Source of the DNA: Knufia peltigerae
Taxonomy: Eukaryota > Ascomycota > Eurotiomycetes > Chaetothyriales > Trichomeriaceae
DNA: 64,000 bases
NCBI GenBank assembly: GCA_030247855.1
Contig: JAPDRN010000059.1
Coordinates: 144,752 to 208,751, forward strand
Direction of reading: 5' to 3'
A program made the translations under genes and the position numbers. Positions 35,763-47,791 of the stretch are shown piece by piece. The notes below the pieces were generated by a model that was given only the letters and a program-made list of their open reading frames with translations, was not told the DNA's origin and ran no database searches. Every line of letters begins with the position of its first letter. Position 1 is the first letter of the stretch.

Positions 35763-36950
35763 GTTTGTCTGTCTGTTTCAGCCGGGTTTCGAACTGGATG
35801 GATGAAATTGTAGAGAGAGATCAAAGACAGACTCTTGACTCTGACTCATAGCGTAGAAGAAATTATCGCGGCGGCCTGAGGAAAGTCGTTGTTTTTATTG
35901 TTGTCGTGCTGTATTCTATAACGTATTTCTGAGAAACGATCCCTTGAGGTTATTGTGGCCCGTAACCGTGAGCCTCGGCGACAGCACGATTGGAGGAATC
36001 CAAAGCTAAACCCATTCCAATCATAGGGCCATTTAGGCGTCATTGGGAGCTTCATTTTATTGCCGAGGGCTACGGAGTACGGATGCCAGGCCTCGTTCTA
36101 CGCCCGAACTGTTCATACTTGCACTCGCACGAGTCCGGATGTTGTCGCAGCCAGACACTTCTGTTCTGGTCCAATGAGGCACGAGGCAGCCTCATGAATG
36201 AGATACAGGTTAGCCATGGATAAGCACGTTCAGGTCAGAGTGACTGGATGCTCGTCATCAGTCCGACGAATGTGACCATCAAAGGATGGTTCCCTTCACA
36301 CGTTGTCCCCCACCATTGGGTTTCCAAGTCAAAGCCTCGTAAGTGACAGTGAGCAGCCCTGAAGTCGCGGCCCATGCGCTGGAAACCAGCTGACCTGCTC
36401 CGTGTGAGTGAAGTACCGCTGTGCAGGTACCGTAAGTGAATAGCACCGTGATAGGCGGCTCGATCGCCCGGGGTCGGGATGGTCAGGGACAGCCATAAGA
36501 GGGCATGAGCCTCCCCACGTCGTTGGCTCCAATCCGCTCACCGAACTGCATCACTGCATATCAATCGTCCTTTGAGCCATCCTACAACTTTCACTCTTCG
36601 CCGTATCTCCTAATCAACTGTTCTGCCTCAAGCCTCCGACACCCTAAAGCCCTCGACCTATCTACCTCCAGTGGCTTGATCTCTCTCGCGATCCCTACAC
36701 CCTATATCGTCAAGTGCAAGTCCGCATTCAATCCGCGTATCCGAGCCTCCTCCGCTTTCTGCCAGTCCTAGTCAGTTCCGGCATCGCCATTTGTTTGCCA
36801 CCACCGACTGTCTATCCGATCCCCTCGTAACGGCGACAAAGCCGCGCTCTGAGTCTTGACATTTCACAGGCACTGTAGACTTCCAAGTCGAGCATTTCTT
36901 AAAGGACTGCTCACCACTTGACACCGCGCACAGCCGCCCCCTGCACCACC
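35763..36950. promoter_or_regulatory. Divergent promoter region, panB / UBC8
   Basis: Two genes start away from each other across about 1.2 kb. It contains TACGGAGTA at 36071-36079 and a C/T-rich leader before the UBC8 start (36580-36950). I see no additional gene; short frames here lack coding character. Confidence 0.5.
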
Positions 36951-37718
36951 ATGAGTAGTCCCAAGCGGAGGATAGAGACAGATGTGATGAAGCTCATGAT
37001 GAGCGACTACGAGGTGACACTGGTGAATGACAACATGCAAGAGTTCTATGTCATATTCAAAGGACCATCAGAGAGTAAGAGCATGACCACTATTTCATAT
37101 GCCCAATGATGGCACTGATCGATACCATAAGACGAACGAAGACTGACTGGACGACTTGTGCTTTTGTAGCACCTTTTGCAGAAGGGAAATGGAAAGTTCA
37201 CGTCGAATTACCCGATCAGTATCCATACAAATCGCCTTCTATTGGCTTCGTCAACAAGATCTTCCATCCAAACATTGACGAGGGGTGGGTAGTTGGACTG
37301 GAAAAGAGATTCAAGAAGCGCCGGCACTGACTGAGCATACAGGTCAGGGTCGGTATGTCTAGATGTCATCAACCAGACCTGGTCACCTATGTTCGACATG
37401 ATCAACATCTTCGAAGTTTTCCTACCCCAACTCCTCAGATACCCCAATCCGACAGACCCGTTGAACGGAGAAGCGGCAGCATTGCTGATGAGAGAGCCGC
37501 GGAGCTACGATGCGAGGGTCAAAGGTGGGTCAAGGATGTAGTGAAGATGACGGACCAAGGTACTAACATCAAGGACAGAGTATATTACGCAGTATGCAAC
37601 GAATATCCACGCGGATGCTGATGAGGACGAGAACGAGACAGATGGGGAATTGAGTGAGGTTGAGGACTTTGATAGCGACGGCGAGGATGAACCAGCTGGA
37701 ACCATGGAGGATGTATGA
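36951..37718 (+). CDS. ubc8: Ubiquitin-conjugating enzyme E2, Ubc8/UBE2H type
   Basis: Four exons, 36951-37074, 37170-37284, 37343-37524 and 37579-37718, give 186 aa. UBE2H/Ubc8 works with the GID/CTLH ubiquitin ligase, which in yeast degrades gluconeogenic enzymes when glucose returns. The spliced protein reads [49 protein letters not shown] and [20 protein letters not shown], with active-site Cys85, then [19 protein letters not shown]. The C-terminal tail (from about residue 150) is strongly acidic, a family hallmark that contacts basic surfaces of its ligase. The ATG at 36951 has a good ccaccATG context. All junctions keep frame and conserved residues. Confidence 0.96.
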
Positions 37719-38279
37719 TGATGACTACGAGCAGAAATGCAGCACAGGGCGTTATCTCGATGTTTGGTTATATACATGGGCGCCTGGTGTAACGAAATGG
37801 GTCAATTGACGGGATGGGAATCCGAACGGAAACAGGCATCTAGTTCTTCTGTATGGTTTGAGTCCAGCTCATTTTTATTGTCCTCCAAACAAGTCATCCC
37901 ATCTCATCAATGAAGTCGTCGCTGTATCAGGCTGTGTGCCTTCCAAGGCTGTCATTATTCGTGATCCAGGATTGTGCTCGGTGTTAGATTGGGGTGGAAG
38001 TGCGTCATTACATTGAATCGTCTCGTGAGCCCCAGCCACGCGACCCTCTTCCCTTTCCCGATTCTGCCTGTGACACACCCCTAACACCTCCGTACTGTGC
38101 CCCTCCCACACCCGTCTTCCAAACAGGCAGTATTCTATTCCTTACAACCCAAACACTGACTGTCTCACAGTGTCATATTGCTCAATGTAAGCAGTCGACG
38201 CTACTCCGTACTTACCAACAGCTTCGATCTCACCCTGCTGCGAGTATCACGGCTCAACAAGCTCCCGGCGTGATCAACC
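37719..38279. other. Intergenic spacer
   Basis: It holds the UBC8 3' region and the F-box gene promoter. TACTCCGTA occurs at 38202-38210, 70 bp before the F-box start. I see no gene. Confidence 0.55.
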
Positions 38280-39185
38280 ATGTCGCTATCGCTGAATCAC
38301 CTACCTCCCGAGGTGCTCCTGTGCATCTTGTCTTTCCTCGACGTGCCAGATCTGCTGCAGCTCAGCCGGACTTGCCATGTCCTCCGCGACGTTGCTTGCG
38401 ACCCCCTTTTGCATCTCGAACGTATACATCATGCCTCTTACACTCTGTCTGTTGCTCTGGCAAGGAGACCGCTCAAGTCGTCCATAAGCCCACCTAATTC
38501 TTGGATATGGCTGAGCAAGACAAATGTCCTGTCGAGACAAATCAGCAAGAGTCTGGTTCGCATACGACTCAGTCACAACCTTGAACACAGACCAAGTCCG
38601 CGTGATTTGGTGGATCGGTCCATCCTGCCGTCTACGTGCACCACATACTCCTCCCTCGTGTCCCCGGCGCTGATTCAGTCGCGGCAAGCAGTCGAACGGC
38701 GGCGGCTGATGGACGGTCTCGGTAGGAAACTCGAGCGGAGGCCCAGTATGAACAGTCTCATATCCCTGAACATTATGCCTGAGGAATGCGCCAGGCGCAA
38801 TGTCTCGCCAGCGATTGTGGCTACGCGGCGAAAGGTCATACGGGAGAGTTTGAAAGATGGTCTACGAGCCTGGGTTGAAGGTCGAGGTCTGCAGGCACAG
38901 AAACGCAAAGCGGATGAGTTGGAGGCTGCTGAGGGAAACACGGTCAAGACGCTGGTTAGGCGGTTCGCGGCACGAAAGCTCGCGCTCGAGAGAGCAGAAA
39001 AGATCGATACTGTAAGTCTGGAGAAGAGAAGGGCACAGGCGCGATGGGGAAGGGAAATGGAAATGGCCAGACAGGCCGAGGAAAAGAGGGAGTTGGCCAA
39101 CGGTGGTTGCGTGCATCCGACTCGGGCACATGTTCTCGGTTTGAAAAAGTTCTGGGAAGGCGTCATTCGAGCTGCAGCTGGATGA
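38280..39185 (+). CDS. F-box protein
   Basis: A single exon of 301 aa. The F-box occupies about residues 5-47: LNHLPPEVLLCILSFLDVPD followed by LLQLSRTCHVLRDVACDPLL. F-boxes bind Skp1 and bring substrates to SCF ubiquitin ligases. The rest has no WD or LRR repeats. It is Arg/Lys-rich, with helix-forming and coiled-coil-like stretches (for example RRFAARKLALERAEK) toward the C-terminus, so the substrate is unknown. The ATG at 38280 (accATGtcg) starts directly before the F-box. The gene follows the UBC8-type E2, but the two probably serve different ligases (GID and SCF). Confidence 0.85.
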   Translation: MSLSLNHLPPEVLLCILSFLDVPDLLQLSRTCHVLRDVACDPLLHLERIHHASYTLSVALARRPLKSSISPPNSWIWLSKTNVLSRQISKSLVRIRLSHNLEHRPSPRDLVDRSILPSTCTTYSSLVSPALIQSRQAVERRRLMDGLGRKLERRPSMNSLISLNIMPEECARRNVSPAIVATRRKVIRESLKDGLRAWVEGRGLQAQKRKADELEAAEGNTVKTLVRRFAARKLALERAEKIDTVSLEKRRAQARWGREMEMARQAEEKRELANGGCVHPTRAHVLGLKKFWEGVIRAAAG

Positions 39186-39868
39186 AGTTGCTATCTTGCT
39201 CGTCGAGCCGTTCAAAAGGTCGAATACCCTGCATTCGGTTGACGGGATGGTCGTGGGGTGTGGCGCTACTGGCACAGTGAACCTTTTGAGATAATGACCT
39301 GAGATGAATCTCCTATGCTAACGACTTTCTCACTTATTCTGGATGTATGTTGTATACATTTAATACCAGGATATAGGCCTTGATTTGTTCAATCTTCTTT
39401 CCTTTAGCACGCCTGTACTCCGCAGTCGAGAGGGCATGTCTGGCGCACAAGGCTCAATGAAGCGCAAGGCTGCATTAGTATCAATTCAATAGTTTCAAAA
39501 AGTCCTTGTTGACGATGACATCAACGGCCGCGGATTTTGCCTGGAACGCACATCAAGCGCATTACTTCCAGAATCCAGCGCAAACATTGAGTGATCGTGT
39601 ACTGAAATCGCACTGAGTTATTCTTCTTCTTGCCGGCACCTTGTGCCTCTTCATACAGTGTTCGGGTTGGTTGTCCTGACAACCGAGGAGGTAGCGCGCA
39701 ATTGGGTCACAGGCAGTCATTTCTTGCGGCACCCCTCAAAGGATCTGGTCGTTCGAAAGAACGCATCTGAGGGCTTATTCTGCGTCTACGATCCCTAAAC
39801 CGTGTCTTTGGATTCGAGCAGACGTAAGCTCCTTTCAATCCTACGACTTCTCTATCTTTTCGATCGAC
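39186..39868. other. Intergenic spacer
   Basis: It lies between the F-box and SNF2 genes, both on +. It contains a short perfect inverted repeat, ggttgtc-ct-gacaacc, at 39669-39684. I see no gene. Confidence 0.5.
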
Positions 39869-42144
39869 ATGGTGCGAGAACAAGCGCCAGCTCGAAACCC
39901 ACTTACACCATCCATGGGTAATGCGGCGCCTCCTGCGAGGCCTCAAGAGAAGGATGAACGGCCAGAGGGCCGTCCGCAACCACTCTACCCTACCTTGCAG
40001 AACCCACCAGAGCAACCTCAATTCGGCAGACCTTCAGCACTGGGTGCCTCTCCACAACCGTATTCACGAACGCAACCTCTTGTCAAACCGGCGGCAAACG
40101 TATCAGTGCCACGACAGAACAACAAGCCTCAGTCAGATAAATACTCCAATTTGTTCGTTGCTTCAAAGAAACCCTCTCAAAGACCAGAACTGCACAAACC
40201 GCATGTTATCGCAAACCCCCTAGACGCATTTCGAAACATTAACAACGCCTCGAGCCAGTCCAAGCCGCGCCTCTCAGACGACGATCTTTTCGAGGTCCCT
40301 AAACCTGCGAGCTTTTCTCAACCTTCACCCCAGACCGCCTCATCGCATCAAGCCAGACGGTCAATAGATGATGTATTCGAGATCCCGAAGCCTTCTAACT
40401 GGCCGTCATGGCAACCGAACCCTGCCGGTCATCCTAGCTTTTCATCCCAACAGTCCACAAATGCTTTTTTCAGACCACAGAACATCATTGACATGACTAT
40501 GGATAAGATAGGCTTTGCTACAAATCGGAGTCACTGGCAGGACGAGCGTTTCGCATCATCAGACCCCTACACGTATATTGATTCTGCCAAGGCAAACGAG
40601 AACATAAAAGCGTTACTTGAGGGAGCATTCGAAGATGAGGAAGACAAGCCGCGGACCAGAAGACGGGAAAAGCAACTGGAGACAAAACTCGAGGAGATTT
40701 CCGATAAACTGAAAGTCATGAGCGTCAAAGGCGAGGAAGGCGAGGAAGGCAATGAAGAGCAAGCAGATCATGAAGACGAAGATGAAGAAGATGATGGCAC
40801 TGTTGCCGGCCTCAAGGTTAAACTCCTTCCGCACCAGATCGATGGTGTAAACTGGATGTGTGACAAAGAGACCGGCACCAAAAAGACCCGTGGCGTATTG
40901 CCAAAGGGCGGAGTTCTGGCAGATGACATGGGTCTAGGCAAGACGATCCAGTCCATCGCTCTCATCCTCTCGAACCCCAAACCTAGCGCCGAAGAACTCC
41001 AGAAATCGAAACGAAAACTACCCGAAAACATCGGCAAAGGAACGCTGGTCGTGGCCCCGCTTGCACTGATAAAGCAATGGGAAGCTGAAATCAAAGACCG
41101 TGTCGACGATGATCATGCATTGAGCGTCGTCGTCCATCACGGACCAAATCGAACAAAGAACTTCAAGGATTTAAGGAAGCATGATGTCGTGATTACTACT
41201 TATCACACTCTCTCCTCTGAGCACGCTGGGTCTGGCGGAAATCTCAAGGTGGGATGCTTTGGAGTTCACTGGTATCGAATCATTCTAGATGAAGCGCACA
41301 GCATCAAAAATCGCAACGCCAAAGCCACCAAAGCCGCATGCGCACTTGATGCTGAGTACAGATGGTGTCTAACGGGTACGCCCATGCAGAACAACCTCGA
41401 CGAGCTGCAGAGTCTGATCCATTTCCTGCGAATCAAACCATACGATGACCTCAACCAGTGGCGCGAGAGCATCACGAAACCTATGTCTAACGGGCGAGGT
41501 GGGCTCGCGATAACACGGTTGCAGGTATATCTCAAGGCTTTTATGAAGAGACGGACCAAAGACGTTCTGAAACAGGGACCTCAACCTGGAAAAGACGGAG
41601 AAAAGAAAAAAGGGCCAGGATTCAACATCGTGGAGCGAACGGTCGAGAAAGTCGAGGCGGAGTTTAGCCAACAAGAACGCGAATTCTATGCTCGGTTGGA
41701 AAACCGAACGGATCGAAGCCTCGCGATGATGATGGCTGGCAACAAGATGAGCTATGCGTCGGCATTGGTGCTGCTCATGAGGTTGAGGCAGGCGTGCAAT
41801 CATCCGAAATTGACAGGGAGTGATTTGAGCAACGAGACTGATCCTGCAGGAAGTCAGACGCCCAGTCGACGCAAGGCGAGTGTTGACGACGAAATGGACA
41901 GCATCGCGAATATGCTCGGTGGTCTGAGTGTGGAGAGCAGACGATGCGATGTGTGTCAGGTGGAATTGTCCAGACAAGAAGCCAAGGATGGTGCAATCCG
42001 CTGTAAAGAATGCGACGCGGATCTTGAAGAGCAAAATATGCAGGTGTCCAAGATCAAGAAGAGCAAAAAGGAGAAGATGGCCAAGAAGGAGAAAACGGTG
42101 ATTCAGAAACAGCGCAAAGAGGCTAGACGAGTCATTGTCGATAG

Positions 42145-42176
<32 letters not shown>

Positions 42177-43069
42177 GCGACGACGGTAGTGATGAAGACG
42201 AGGATGATGAGGAGGATGTTTCTGCTTCCGACGACGAATACGACTCAAGTGAGAGCGAGTCTCCCAACATCATGCAATCCACCAAGATCCGACACTTGCT
42301 GGGGATCCTGAAAGCCGACTCCCACCAACACAAATACATTGTCTTCTCCTTCTTCACGTCGATGCTCGATCTGATCGAACCGTTTCTCCGACAACAGAGG
42401 ATCAGGTACGTCCGGTACGACGGCAAGATGCGCAACGATGCACGCGAGGCGAGTCTACACAGTCTACGCACCGACCCTTCGACCCGTGTTTTGCTCTGTT
42501 CCCTGCGCGCGGGCAGTCTGGGTCTGAACCTCACTGCCGCGAGCCGGGTGGTGATCCTCGAACCCTTTTGGAACCCGTTTGTCGAAGAACAGGCCATCGA
42601 CCGGGTCCACCGTCTCAATCAGACCGTGGATGTAAAAGTTTACAAACTCACCATCAAGGGCACGGTCGAGGAGAGGATTCTGGAGTTGCAAGACAAGAAA
42701 CGGGAATTGGCCAATGCCACCATAGAAGGCAAGACGGGTGCCATGAAGCTCACCTTGCAGGACATGCTGAAGTTGTTTGGGAGGAACGCGGAAAGATCTC
42801 AACCTGTCGATGTTTCGTCGTCTCAGGTTGGTTTGGCGGCTGGTGGAAGAGTAGGGAGAGGGTTGTTGGAGCCTAGTCAATTACAGTCACAATCTCAGTC
42901 ACAATCTCATATGACGACGATGAACTCGAGCACGAGTATGGGTATGAAAGACGCGTATGTTGGTGGTGGTGGTGGTGGTGGCGGCGGAAAAGAACGAGCC
43001 AGAGAAAGAACCAGTGATGGTGGTGCCAAGAAGAAAAAGGAACATGAGATTTATGGACGACGATGGTGA
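39869..43069 (+). CDS. SNF2-family DNA-dependent ATPase (Rad5/16-like group)
   Basis: A single exon of 1066 aa. SNF2 enzymes use ATP to move along DNA and remodel nucleosomes or displace proteins. Residues 1-310 are Pro/Ser/Gln-rich with a charged end. The helicase core starts with LKVKLLPHQIDGVNWM, then Walker A DDMGLGKT (Lys358), DEAH box at 474-477, and LTGTPMQNNLDELQSL. The C-terminal lobe has YIVFSFFTSMLDLIEPFL, GLNLTAASRVVILEPFWNP and EEQAIDRVHRLNQT. Between the lobes, where Rad5/Rad16/Uls1 proteins carry a RING finger, there is only a short four-cysteine cluster (Cys693, 696, 712, 715) and a long acidic tract coded partly by (GAT)10 at 42146-42175. The C-terminus is Ser/Gln- and Gly-rich. 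Nuclear, likely genome maintenance or chromatin; the exact paralogue is uncertain. Confidence 0.92.
42146..42175 (+). repeat. (GAT)10 microsatellite in the SNF2 coding region
   Basis: Ten perfect GAT units are read in frame as an Asp run in the acidic linker between the helicase lobes. Length change would alter only Asp number. Confidence 0.9.
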
Positions 43070-43948
43070 TGAAGACGGCAACAGAAAAGAATAGAATGAA
43101 CATGACTCGGTTTTGGACTTGGAACTTGGAGTTGTTCCAGAAAAATGAACATGGACATGAATATGACCAGGCTGGCCTACGACAATGACTCCTGGACAGG
43201 TGGTCGGCCTTTTTTGTCTTGTACTGTTTTCGAATGACTTGCTACAATGATAGAGCACCGAGCAGTCGTGTCTTACGGTGTGTACTTGGAACTCCCTGAT
43301 TGATTTTAGAGCCAAATCGAGGGACCCCTGTGTTTTGTTTTTTTCAAAATGCATAGGTACCTACCTACTTCCCACGATAGGTAAGGTGGTGTATGTACGT
43401 ACCTTTGGAAGTGCGTGGGTAGTGTCACCCTTGTCGTATACAATACTTGTAAAATGAAAAAAGGTGAAGGGCAAAGGAACAAGCAAAAAGGGCCAATTCA
43501 TAACCACAAGGTACCTACCTACCTGTCTGTTGGTAACTAACTGGTGGCCCCAAGGTACAGTACACCTTACGGAGTAGGTACTGTGTACGTACAGTATCAT
43601 CCTCACAAAAGTGATTCTTGTCTAACCCCCGGTATAGTCCGTACTCGGTACCAATACAAATACAATCTGGAATTTTTTCCCTTTTCTTTTGCGAGTGTGT
43701 CCAAAACACTTCCGAGTCTAGCGATTTCTTTTCCGTCCGTCGTATCCCACGATCCACCCGCGAACCCCTTGCTGCTGCTGAAGAACGAAAAAAAAAGAAC
43801 CCAATAACTTCGTAACGACCCTGGACTTGGTATCATTTTCATTCTTGACCATATCACAACCGACGAAACCCCAAAAGAGAACTTGAGAAAGACCCCACAA
43901 TCCACAATCCACAATCTGAAATCTGCAAACCACAATCTGTACTTTTCA
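43070..43948. other. Convergent spacer with short repeats
   Basis: It lies between the SNF2 gene (+) and the Zn2Cys6 gene (-). It carries taggtacctacctac at 43354-43368, gtacctacctacct at 43511-43524 and TACGGAGTA at 43568-43576. It also has an imperfect tandem of a ccacaatc/ccacaatctg unit at about 43894-43939. I see no coding frame. Confidence 0.6.
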
Positions 43949-46169
43949 CTACGCACTTCCTTCGAGGTCGAGATCCTCCCATTTGTCGAGGAGATAATCG
44001 AGTCCCTTGTCCGTGAGGTCGGACGTGTTCCGAGACACCGAGACGGCCGACAGGTCGGAGAAAATGTCTCGACAGTTTTCGGGCAGTCGGATGCCTCTCC
44101 TCTCGGCGGTCTGCTTGACGGCCAGGAGCAGGCCGTAGCCCACGGGGAACCGTCGACTCGCGGCGCGGATGGTGAGGCACAGGTTGAAAAACGCCTTGGG
44201 GGCCTCGGGGGTCTCGTGCAGGCCCTCCAGCAGCGGGAAGACGGCGATGGCGAGGGGCTGCATGATGATGACGGGGAAGTGGTCGGTGCCCCATTTGAGG
44301 CGGATGTGCTCAAAGAGCTCGGCTATGCGGATCGACGACGTTATCGACATTTGCTTCCACTTGGGCCGTTCCCCGTCGGGCTGGGTGCGAATCAGCGCCG
44401 GGCGACCCTGATGCCCGCACTCGACCGCGGCGATTTGCTTCGCCATCATCACCATGACCCAATTGTGTAGTGCACTGGAAAAAGGAAAAAAAATTAACCA
44501 CCCGTTAGTTGAAAGTTTCCGTTTTGGTTTGGTACAAGAACGTTGGGCTTGCTGCTGAGGAGAAGAAAAAAAAAGAACTGGTCTGGAAATTTGTTGGGCT
44601 TCGAGTTGTACTTACTGCAGAGCAATGACATGAGGTGAGGATCTTCCATCCAGGTGCAAACAGTCGGGCAGAGTCCTGTTCCAATTTCGGATATGAACGT
44701 ACAACTCCCCCAGTTGGCGGATGGCATCGTCGGCGTCTTCCTTGGTTCTTTTGGTGACCAGCCTCTCTCCACGTGCGGTCATCTCGATCAGACAGAGAAA
44801 ACTGCGATAGTGGCAGGTCGGGTGGAAGCTGACCGGAGTGTGAGGCTGGGGGTACGGTGTCCAGTCAACGTTGTCGCCTTTGTGATGGTCCGACTGAGGT
44901 TTGGGGCCGGACGGTGGCCTGAGAAACTGCGTCTTTTCAAAGTCCAAGAGGGTGCAAGAATTGAGAGTGTAGAGCGTCCACTGGAGTGTGTCCAGGGATC
45001 TCATGACATCGTCGAGATACCCTCTGGGTAGATCCATACTGCGAAGCACCTTTTGCCTCCACCGTTCCAGGTCCTTGGACAGGAATATTTGCTGATACAG
45101 GACGGCATTTCCGAGCGAATCTTGACCACTCGTGTTCAGACTAGAACAGACATGTCAGTCCAACGTTGACGTGAAAAGACTGGGGTCGACTTACTAGGTC
45201 CATTGCACACCCAAGGTTGCCACTACGGTCATGGAGACTCGACCCTTTTCGGCATCGAGGCCTTTCTTCGCTTCTTGGTAGAATTGTTCACGTATCCACT
45301 TGTTGGGTTCGGAGCCGTCATCGGCCAGAGTGTCCAGGAGCTGAGAGGGGGACGATCAGAGGCAGCCCAAATTAGAGCAACTGACGGGAAGGGGCGAGGG
45401 AGAGAGGAGAAAACTCACACATGCATCAGCCAGCATCATGTTCACCAGGTAGGGAGTACATATCAGGCCTCTGTCGTCCCCGGTCCTCATGGCGTTGAGG
45501 AAAAGCTTTTCGTCGACCCAGTGCCACCAAGGGTGGGCCCAAGTGAACCACAGGGAGATCAGGTGCGACACAAAATCGTCGTCGTCGGTCACCGTGGTCC
45601 ATGGCTTTGCCGGGACGGAAACCGGAGGGTTCACCACGTCCTGAATACGTCCGCGCATTGGGCGTCGTACGGCTCGGGGTGTTTTGTCGAAGCCGTTCTC
45701 GATCTGCATTGCGTCCGAACCAGGGTGGAAGTGGCAATCGAGGTAGGCGCGGATGTCGTGCCTCGAGCTGCCATTCCGGATCGTTTTCAGGAGAGGTTCG
45801 ATCTGTGTCGTGTTGGTCTTGCGGATCGTGGCCAGGAGGTCATCGAAGAGGCGACGATCGTTCTCGAGAGCGCTCAGCTTGCGCTTCATGGCCAACCTAC
45901 GGCGGCCATCGTCGTTTTCGTCCTTGACACATTCGGTGTTGTGAGATATGCAAGAGACACACGGTAAGCCTTCATCACACTGTGCAAATGTCAGCCATGC
46001 TGCTCGGCAAGAATGGAGGAAAACAACCCACTCTCGTGCGTCTCCTTTTACAGCCAAAGCAGGCGACACTGGTTTTCCTCCTCGTCGAAAGATCCGAGTT
46101 TGGAGGAGACATGGAGGAGAAATTAGTCGAAGCGACCGGCATCAGGTCTCGAAAAGACAGCATCGACAT
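43949..46169 (-). CDS. Zn2Cys6 fungal transcription factor
   Basis: Five exons, 46169-46032, 45979-45419, 45340-45195, 45140-44616 and 44474-43949, give 631 aa. The first intron splits the binuclear zinc cluster; joining it restores ACFGCKRRRTRCDEGLPCVSC and then ISHNTEC. The six cysteines are 37, 40, 47, 53, 56 and 63, an exact C-x2-C-x6-C-x5-C-x2-C-x6-C pattern. A basic, probably helical linker follows (RRRLAMKRKLSALENDRRLF). The middle and C-terminal parts resemble the helical regulatory region of fungal Zn2Cys6 proteins (ISLWFTWAHPWWHWVDEKLFL, MVMMAKQIAAVE, LEGLHETPEAPKAFFN). The target genes are unknown, and no metabolic cluster lies beside it. The start at 46169 is the first ATG of the frame; 46163 is a close alternative. 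Confidence 0.9.
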
Positions 46170-47791
46170 GACAATTTCCGACAATGGCGAGTCAGGAGAA
46201 ATCCAGTGAGCCCGGAAATGATCGCGAGCCGAGAAGATTCCAGCCGTGGTTACTCGTTACGGTTACGAGAATTGTCAAACGGTGGTCAAGTCGCTCCAGG
46301 GGCTTTTTGGTGCCTAGACATCAACGTCGCCAGTGCGATGTGGTCCGGTGGGAATGATGAGTTGATGAGTGATGGAACGATGGGTCAGTGTAATGCGCTT
46401 GTGCTCGTAGTACTCGGAGGTCGCGTCGTTTGGGAAGAGGTTTCTGTCCAGGCAACAAGACGAACGTTGTACTCGTCCTTTGCTAGAAGCCAGAAAGAAG
46501 TAGATGAAATCATGGTGGACATGAAGTTCGCATCGGCTGCTTTATCCGTAATTCGATGGAGATGAGCTCATCGTCACAAACAGCACGCCGGATGATAGGA
46601 GATGTTTCGACCAGCGATCTGTGTCCATGTGGCAGCTTACCCTCAAAGTTTAATATGGCAATCAAAACATTACTTTGTATAAAGAGAATGGGCTGGGAGT
46701 TTAGATAGTGATGCAATGGATCAAACTACCAGAAGCTTACGATGATAATCTTTTTGCACTATGTACTGAGTACATACCCAGACACAAAGGACGGAGTTTC
46801 GTGGCTCCAAGTGAAAAAGGCCAAGATTGCGGGGGAAAGAATCAGAATTGTCATTGTCAATGATTCCTCGGACCCCGTAATGTCAACAGGGGCTTAGCTA
46901 CGGATACACGGTAAGGGGATCTAGATCATATTGCAAAGAGAATGGGTTGTCTTCATCCTCATACTTTCCAACGTATGAGTGACGACACCTTCTGGTGCGT
47001 TATCTGCGAGTTGGGTGGTTGGCGTTGTGTGCGACACCGACCACGAGTACGCCGAGTTGGCGCATGTGAGAGTTGACAGAACTTGTTGTGGCGGCAGCGA
47101 GGAATATCAATTGGTGGGATGACATGGGTCACATCTGAAGAAGGCCGGATACTCGGATGCTAACAGTAGAAAGCTCTCCTGACCCTCGAGCAATAGAAGG
47201 CGAGTTGTGAGATGGGGTGTGCCAAAGGGTCAGATCATTGTTGTCAGTGTTCGCGATCAAATTCCTGGGGGAAAAAAGACCCTGAAAATCTTACGATCAT
47301 CATTACAAGCGCCTCTTGATCGCCAGGAATTTTGACCCGACCAATTGGCAGCTACTGTATGATGTCGCTTGGACGAGATCGTGTACGAGTACGGAGTACA
47401 GTATGCCCTCTCGTCTCTTATTTCCAGTAATTACGGAGTATGTACAAGTACTTTATCTCATGCCACCTTGATCTTATCGTCACCTCCTCCATCGACCACA
47501 ATGCCAACCACCCCACAATTCACCATCCTCCAAACCAATCGGTCGTCGCATCCGTCACGAAGCCTCGACTACAATACATCATACGATGGTGGTTCGATAA
47601 CGTCAGCCTCACCTACATCGACGATATGGCCTGACTATTGACTGCCCATGCCAATTATTGCAGTTCAAAAGGGGTTGTTGCCAATGCGTACACAATTATC
47701 TCTTCTCTAGACCTGTTTGATCATTTCAGAGATATCAGAAAGAACGAGCAGAACCCCGAAGAGTTTAAATTCCATTTTTACTCGTATCACC
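46170..47791. other. Gene-poor region, left part
   Basis: It lies upstream of the Zn2Cys6 gene. Short frames only, with none showing domain or codon character. TACGGAGTA occurs at 47390-47398 and 47432-47440, the second 352 bp before the candidate small gene. Confidence 0.55.
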
